DNA from: CAZWRV01 sp964636325
GTDB lineage: Bacteria; Verrucomicrobiota; Lentisphaeria; Victivallales; GWF2-50-93
DNA length: 64,000 nucleotides
Direction of reading: 5' to 3'
Assembly: GCA_964636325.1 (NCBI GenBank)
Contig: CAZWRV010000030.1
Location: forward strand, 1-64,000
In this document: piece after piece, positions 60,499 through 64,000 of the stretch
How positions within the stretch are numbered: the first letter of the stretch is position 1
Layout: each line of letters begins with the position of its first letter
The notes under the pieces: model-generated
What the model saw: only the letters and a program-made list of their open reading frames with translations
What the model was told of the DNA's origin: nothing
The model's database searches: none
Position numbers and translations under genes: made by a program

Positions 60499-61770
60499 TC
60501 ACTTCTGTCCCATGTATGTGGCATACGACCATAGTCCACCAGTTCCTCCCTGGGAAAAGTACCCGTTCCCATAATTCAGGACATTCGAATCAAGATTCAG
60601 GATGACATATGCGGGCGTTGAGAACCACTGGACATGCCCGTCAATATATGTGCAATTAATTCCTTTCTTCCAATGGGTGATCGGAGAATACTGGCTGGGC
60701 GTATCTAGGGATGCCTTGAATCGAAAACACTGGATGTATGCTGTCAAATGATCAATTTTCCCATAGAACGACTTGTCTGGATCCCAGTTTGCCGCATTTC
60801 TACCGGGCATCCCGAAACGGCCTTTGGCCGTATTGCTTGGAGTATTTTCATAGAATACACAGGTGTTGGTTGCATATGATCCCCAATAGTCGGTGGCAGG
60901 ATTCGCAAGAACTTTCTCATACATTTCTTTAAAGGACTTGACCGTTTGATCTTTCTGCTCCGAGGGACATGTGAAAGCATCGGACGGTACCATGTAGTCA
61001 GGAGCAAGCTTGGCAATACCCCACCACGCTCTTATCAGAGTATCAGGAGGGGTTGGAGAGTTATATGTCACGTATCCATTATTCCCGAAAAATCCGGTTC
61101 CGAAATAATTGTTGCTCCTGTATCCGCTCCATGCATTTGTTTCAGGAAGCATCTGGCTGTAGTCGTTGGAATAGTTCGCAAGCCCAGTATAAAGCTGCTT
61201 GTGGTTGCTGATGCATACCGCCCGTCTCCCCATCTCCTTGGCGACTTTCAGCGCGGGGAGTAAAATCGCCATAAGAATCGCGATAATCGCAATCACCACC
61301 AGAAGTTCTATTAGGGTGAATGCCGCCCGATGAAACGGGGAGTTTTCTAGCCATAGGCCAAAACGTGCATGAAGTTTCCCCTCATGCGGCTTCCCCACTG
61401 GAATTTCCTTTAGGATTTCGACATTCCGCCTCATACCCGCGCTTATCCCCGGCCGGGAGAACCGTGTCAGACCTCCCCCGTTGCTTGAGGTCGCTTCCTC
61501 TTCGTGCCGCCCCCTTTTACACTGTCGGACAGACGGGCGCTGCCCATTCCCTTCCCGCGGCTTTGTCGCCATGCTTAGTGACGGAGCATGGCTGTCCGCC
61601 ATGACGGTCAGGCGACCTGCCTGAATTGGGCAATTGGCAGGGACATAGCTTGAATATGTCAAGTGACTCCAGCCTTCGCTGGGCACATGTTCGATCAGTG
61701 TGAAAGCGGCACTTCTCGCTCCGGTAGCGCCGGTGACATCCGGCAGAATTGAAGAAACTTGAGTTCTCAT
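60499..61770 (-). CDS. Pseudopilin with duplicated FTLIE signal and long inserted leader
   Basis: A 423-residue protein whose ATG overlaps the stop of the GntR gene (ATGA), with AAAGG upstream, so the long form is the likely product. Residues 1-27 look like a normal prepilin start ending SAAFTLIE, but the hydrophobic helix does not follow. Instead there are 128 residues (28-155) rich in Arg, Ser and Gly that end with a second RAAFTLIE, now followed by LLVVIAIIAILMAILLPALK. The globular part has WKKGINCTYIDGHVQWF, an H-x10-DG version of the H-x9-DG motif of these pseudopilins, and NYGNGYF near the end. Cleavage would be expected at the second site (Ala at -1). Role probably in export or display of the operon's glycosidases; inference. 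Confidence 0.85.
   Translation of the reverse strand: MRTQVSSILPDVTGATGARSAAFTLIEHVPSEGWSHLTYSSYVPANCPIQAGRLTVMADSHAPSLSMATKPREGNGQRPSVRQCKRGRHEEEATSSNGGGLTRFSRPGISAGMRRNVEILKEIPVGKPHEGKLHARFGLWLENSPFHRAAFTLIELLVVIAIIAILMAILLPALKVAKEMGRRAVCISNHKQLYTGLANYSNDYSQMLPETNAWSGYRSNNYFGTGFFGNNGYVTYNSPTPPDTLIRAWWGIAKLAPDYMVPSDAFTCPSEQKDQTVKSFKEMYEKVLANPATDYWGSYATNTCVFYENTPSNTAKGRFGMPGRNAANWDPDKSFYGKIDHLTAYIQCFRFKASLDTPSQYSPITHWKKGINCTYIDGHVQWFSTPAYVILNLDSNVLNYGNGYFSQGGTGGLWSYATYMGQK
61306..61689 (-). other. In-frame 384-bp insertion between two FTLIE signals
   Basis: The segment from just after the first FTLIE to the end of the second FTLIE is exactly 384 bp (128 codons). It contains several perfect small hairpins (GCCATGCT/AGCATGGC, CAGGC/GCCTG, CTGTC/GACAG) and Arg/Gly-rich coding content. 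The two FTLIE copies use different codons (TTCACACTGATCGAA and TTCACCCTAATAGAA), so it did not arise by simple local duplication; recombination with another pseudopilin gene fits better. Confidence 0.7.
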
Positions 61771-63233
61771 GCAATCAACCTTTCAGCTTTTACCGCAGGC
61801 AGATAGCTTGTTTCAGCCAGGAGGTGCTTGAGTCTTGCGATACATTCACTCCTTGTGAGTTTCCCCGCCATGAAATCCCTGTTGCAGGCTTCTATGTTCA
61901 TGATGAACCAGTAGTAGGCTGCGGTCATCGGATGAAGAAGCGTGCATTTCCGCAGATTCTCCCCTATCAGGGTTTCAGGCAGATGATGGTTTCTCACATA
62001 GGTCCCGTCTATCAACTCCTGGTATATGGGCAGGTTCAAATGCAGGGATGCAAAGAGATTCTGGACTTCTCTAGAGCAGAGATACTTCACCAAGCTTATA
62101 CATTCGCTCATATATTTCGCTCCAGATGAAATGGCAAAGCACGATAGTGTTACTTCCTGCTTGGCACCGGGTGCGAGCGGTTTCTCTATGACATCCCAGC
62201 CGCCCTCCTTCCTGTTGTTCAATTCGGTGAAGAGATGAGATGTGTTTCTCAGGAGCAGAAGCCGATCGTCGAAAAACTCCCGCAACTGGTCGGGATTGAT
62301 AGCATTGCGGCCTTTAAGGGTGAGACCATCGACAAATGATATGAAATCCTCGGTTTTCTGCCAGTCGATTGCAGGCAGGCCGTTGCTCTTCCACAAAAGT
62401 GCTCCGGAATTGACCAGGTTGTAGTAAAGACCGCTAGGGTAAAAGCCATACTCGTCCACATTTGCATATTTTTTTTCAAATAGCTCCCCAAGTCTGAAAA
62501 TATCATCATATGTTCTTGGCTCCCGGAACTCTTTGAATTTGGCCTTGAGACTCCTATTTATGAATAGAAATGGCAGGGAGACAGCAAAGGGAATGACGCA
62601 TTGATGGCTATATGGACTTTTCACGAACTCATGCAGTATGCATGCAAGTTCTGCTTCCTGTATCCCGATTTCGGCAAGATCCTCGAACTGGACGAATTTG
62701 TCGTATCCTATACTGTCCAGTATATGCGGGGTCGTGTTGAGGATGTCAAAATGTTCTTTCTTCCAGGCATCTTCAATATGGTTGCTGGCGCAGCTTGAAT
62801 ATGAGATATCCACATTGTTTTTCCTCCCGTACTCCTTCAGCACCACATCCCACAGCATCGATATGTTTGAGTCATAGTCCGAAATGAAAATGCGCAGACT
62901 GGGCCTACTGTTGAAAAAAACAGGGGTAAGATATTCCGAGAAGTCAGTGATCTTCTCGTTGCCTGGATTCGCTCCCTTTGAAAGAACTCCTTCCCCGGAA
63001 CAGATTTTCCGCGAGACAGAATAGCCTTTACCACCTTTAACGAGGACAGATCTAGAAACCAAGATATGGAGGGCGGACAGGACTATTCTCTGGCTTACCT
63101 TGTAGAACTTGACAAGTTCTCTGATAGACAGTATCCTGTCACCGGGGGCAAGCCTGCCCGTCCGAATCTGTAGGTTGATATCATCAACAAGCTCTTTCAC
63201 TTTGTCGGGTTTCTTTATATTTCCTAATGGCAT
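61767..63233 (-). CDS. GntR-type regulator fused to a sugar-binding-protein fold
   Basis: A 488-residue regulator. Residues about 5-75 form a GntR winged helix (LQIRTGRLAPGDRILSIREL, then VKFYKVSQRIVLSALHILVS). Residues about 105-480 resemble family 1 extracellular solute-binding proteins (MalE-like): SLRIFISDYDSNISMLWDVV, HFDILNTTPHILDSIGYDKF, HQCVIPFAVSLPFLFINRSL, YDDIFRLGELFEKKYANVDE, YGFYPSGLYYNLVNSGALLW. It lacks a signal peptide, so it would sense a sugar or oligosaccharide in the cytoplasm. ATG 63233 follows GGGAGG; the longer frame to 63293 runs through the promoter. It is the first gene of the operon, so autoregulation through the CATAATG sites is likely. Confidence 0.88.
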   Translation of the reverse strand: MPLGNIKKPDKVKELVDDINLQIRTGRLAPGDRILSIRELVKFYKVSQRIVLSALHILVSRSVLVKGGKGYSVSRKICSGEGVLSKGANPGNEKITDFSEYLTPVFFNSRPSLRIFISDYDSNISMLWDVVLKEYGRKNNVDISYSSCASNHIEDAWKKEHFDILNTTPHILDSIGYDKFVQFEDLAEIGIQEAELACILHEFVKSPYSHQCVIPFAVSLPFLFINRSLKAKFKEFREPRTYDDIFRLGELFEKKYANVDEYGFYPSGLYYNLVNSGALLWKSNGLPAIDWQKTEDFISFVDGLTLKGRNAINPDQLREFFDDRLLLLRNTSHLFTELNNRKEGGWDVIEKPLAPGAKQEVTLSCFAISSGAKYMSECISLVKYLCSREVQNLFASLHLNLPIYQELIDGTYVRNHHLPETLIGENLRKCTLLHPMTAAYYWFIMNIEACNRDFMAGKLTRSECIARLKHLLAETSYLPAVKAERLIA

Positions 63234-63261
63234 GGCGGTGAAAACCTCCCTTTTTCCATTT

Positions 63262-63308
63262 ATTGTAGCATTATGTTTACAAATTGTCAACATAATGATT
63301 GCATTATG
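63262..63308 (-). promoter_or_regulatory. Sigma70 promoter and CATAATG operator of the polysaccharide operon
   Basis: On the minus strand TTGACA (63285-63290), 17-base spacer, TACAAT (63262-63267): the best promoter in the window. It overlaps a perfect inverted repeat CATTATGTT/AACATAATG (63269-63277 and 63289-63297) and a second one, CATAATG-ATTG-CATTATG (63291-63308). Three CATAATG half-sites placed on the spacer and -35 suggest repression by the GntR-type regulator. Confidence 0.8.
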
Positions 63309-64000
63309 TCATTTTTTATTCATTGCGGCAGTAGCCATGCCCCTTTTGAAGTGAGCCGCAAAAAGCGGCAAAACTCTGTCTTTTTCCGCATTTATAGCTC
63401 GCTTGTTATGCTGCGGCGCCCCCCCTGCCGACAATGTCCTGCGAGTTCCTGCACCATGCTGTGATTTCCCGCGACACCGAGAGTGTTGGAGATTGCGCGC
63501 AATGTAAGGGCTGCATGAAGCCATCCTAACCCATCTTTCGCCATCCCCGATCTGATGGAAGAAGGGGTGCAGCACGAGGTCGCTTTTGAGTATCCGGAAG
63601 GCGCATGCGGAGCGCGCGGCCAGATTCGAAAGAATAATCTACCAGATAGAGGACAAGGCCGGAAAGGAAAGTTTCGCGAGCAGGAGGGACGCCTGCCTGT
63701 GGCTGTCGGAAAACGCACGCGGGCTTGCAGCTTGCTTCGCCGTAAAAAACGGCGAAGGCGGAAAAGCGAAGATAGCCAGAAAGGCGCGGGCCGTCGCCAG
63801 CGCGACCGCTCACTTCGGATAAGCGGTAGTGCTGACCGATAGAAAGGGACGGACGGGCGAGGAGGTGCTTGCCGACCACCGGAGCAGGGACTTGGCCGAT
63901 CGGCAGTGAATATCCCGTTGCCAGTATAGATACCACAATTTTTTTAGTTTAGGTTCCACGGCTGGACGCTCACGGTGTTCCGCTGATACGGAAGGCGCAT
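63309..64000. other. GC-rich stretch without a convincing gene
   Basis: About 690 bp upstream of the operon promoter. On the plus strand a frame without a good start reads SIRKAHAERAARFERIIYQI and later RRDACLWLSENARGLAACFA up to a stop at 63822; on the minus strand a 136-codon frame (63526-63936) is also open. Neither has a ribosome site or a family I know. A perfect hairpin TTCGCCGT/ACGGCGAA is at 63736-63756. This could be the remnant of a gene that continues beyond the window or an inserted element. Confidence 0.5.

Overview
The window looks like a chromosomal segment of a PVC-superphylum bacterium, most likely a Lentisphaerota (Victivallales-like) or related Verrucomicrobiota member. This is inferred from two secreted pseudopilins with the FTLIELLVVIAIIAIL leader, a GntR regulator fused to a solute-binding-protein fold, very large LamG/CBM9 glycosidases, a gyrA-folP-cdaA-ybbR cluster and GC-rich codon use. 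No rRNA gene or taxonomic marker is present to prove it.

Layout. 0-9 kb: a secreted beta-solenoid-like repeat protein, a PAP2 phosphatase, a ferredoxin-type aldo/keto reductase, a GH36-like alpha-galactosidase coupled to a secreted alpha/beta hydrolase, and a tiny Cys-rich exported peptide. 9-24 kb: a ceramidase-like protein, aroC-argG, a TrpB2-type enzyme, a PA14 protein, a hybrid histidine kinase, SixA, a NarL-type regulator and purL. 24-35 kb: a sigma-54 activator, rseP, dxr and galK leftward; mtaB, a LysM/YkuD protein, accA and an ArgA-like acetyltransferase rightward. 35-41 kb: accessory genes (sugar isomerase, CBM9-like protein, Nudix, secreted unknown, pseudopilin) among many dispersed repeats and gene fragments. 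41-50 kb: a leftward housekeeping block (rpoD, a YgjP-like peptidase, HIT, gyrA, folP, cdaA, ybbR), then a tRNA-Ala(CGC). 50-63.3 kb: one leftward polysaccharide-use operon. Its GntR-SBP regulator has a clear sigma70 promoter and CATAATG operator sites, and is followed by a pseudopilin and three giant glycosidase-like genes, most with overlapping or nearly adjacent ends. 63.3-64 kb: GC-rich DNA with no convincing gene.

The most unusual layer is non-coding. At least five families of short dispersed elements fill the intergenic spaces: (R1) a leader repeat with a 12-bp variable-number tandem block, set just upstream of three start codons; (R2) seven hairpins with a nearly constant 9-nt loop but two different stems, one flanked by an 8-bp direct repeat; (R3) a ~270-bp MITE-like element with ~35-bp terminal inverted repeats; (R4) a ~90-bp element with TTCAGATTTCC ends placed exactly at stop codons; (R5) an element with constant flanks around a variable hairpin. 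An array of five consecutive perfect hairpins lies between trpB2 and the PA14 gene. Protein oddities include a YkuD protein with Ser in place of the catalytic Cys, a chorismate synthase lacking the usual GESHG histidine, and a pseudopilin whose FTLIE signal occurs twice, 384 bp apart and in frame.
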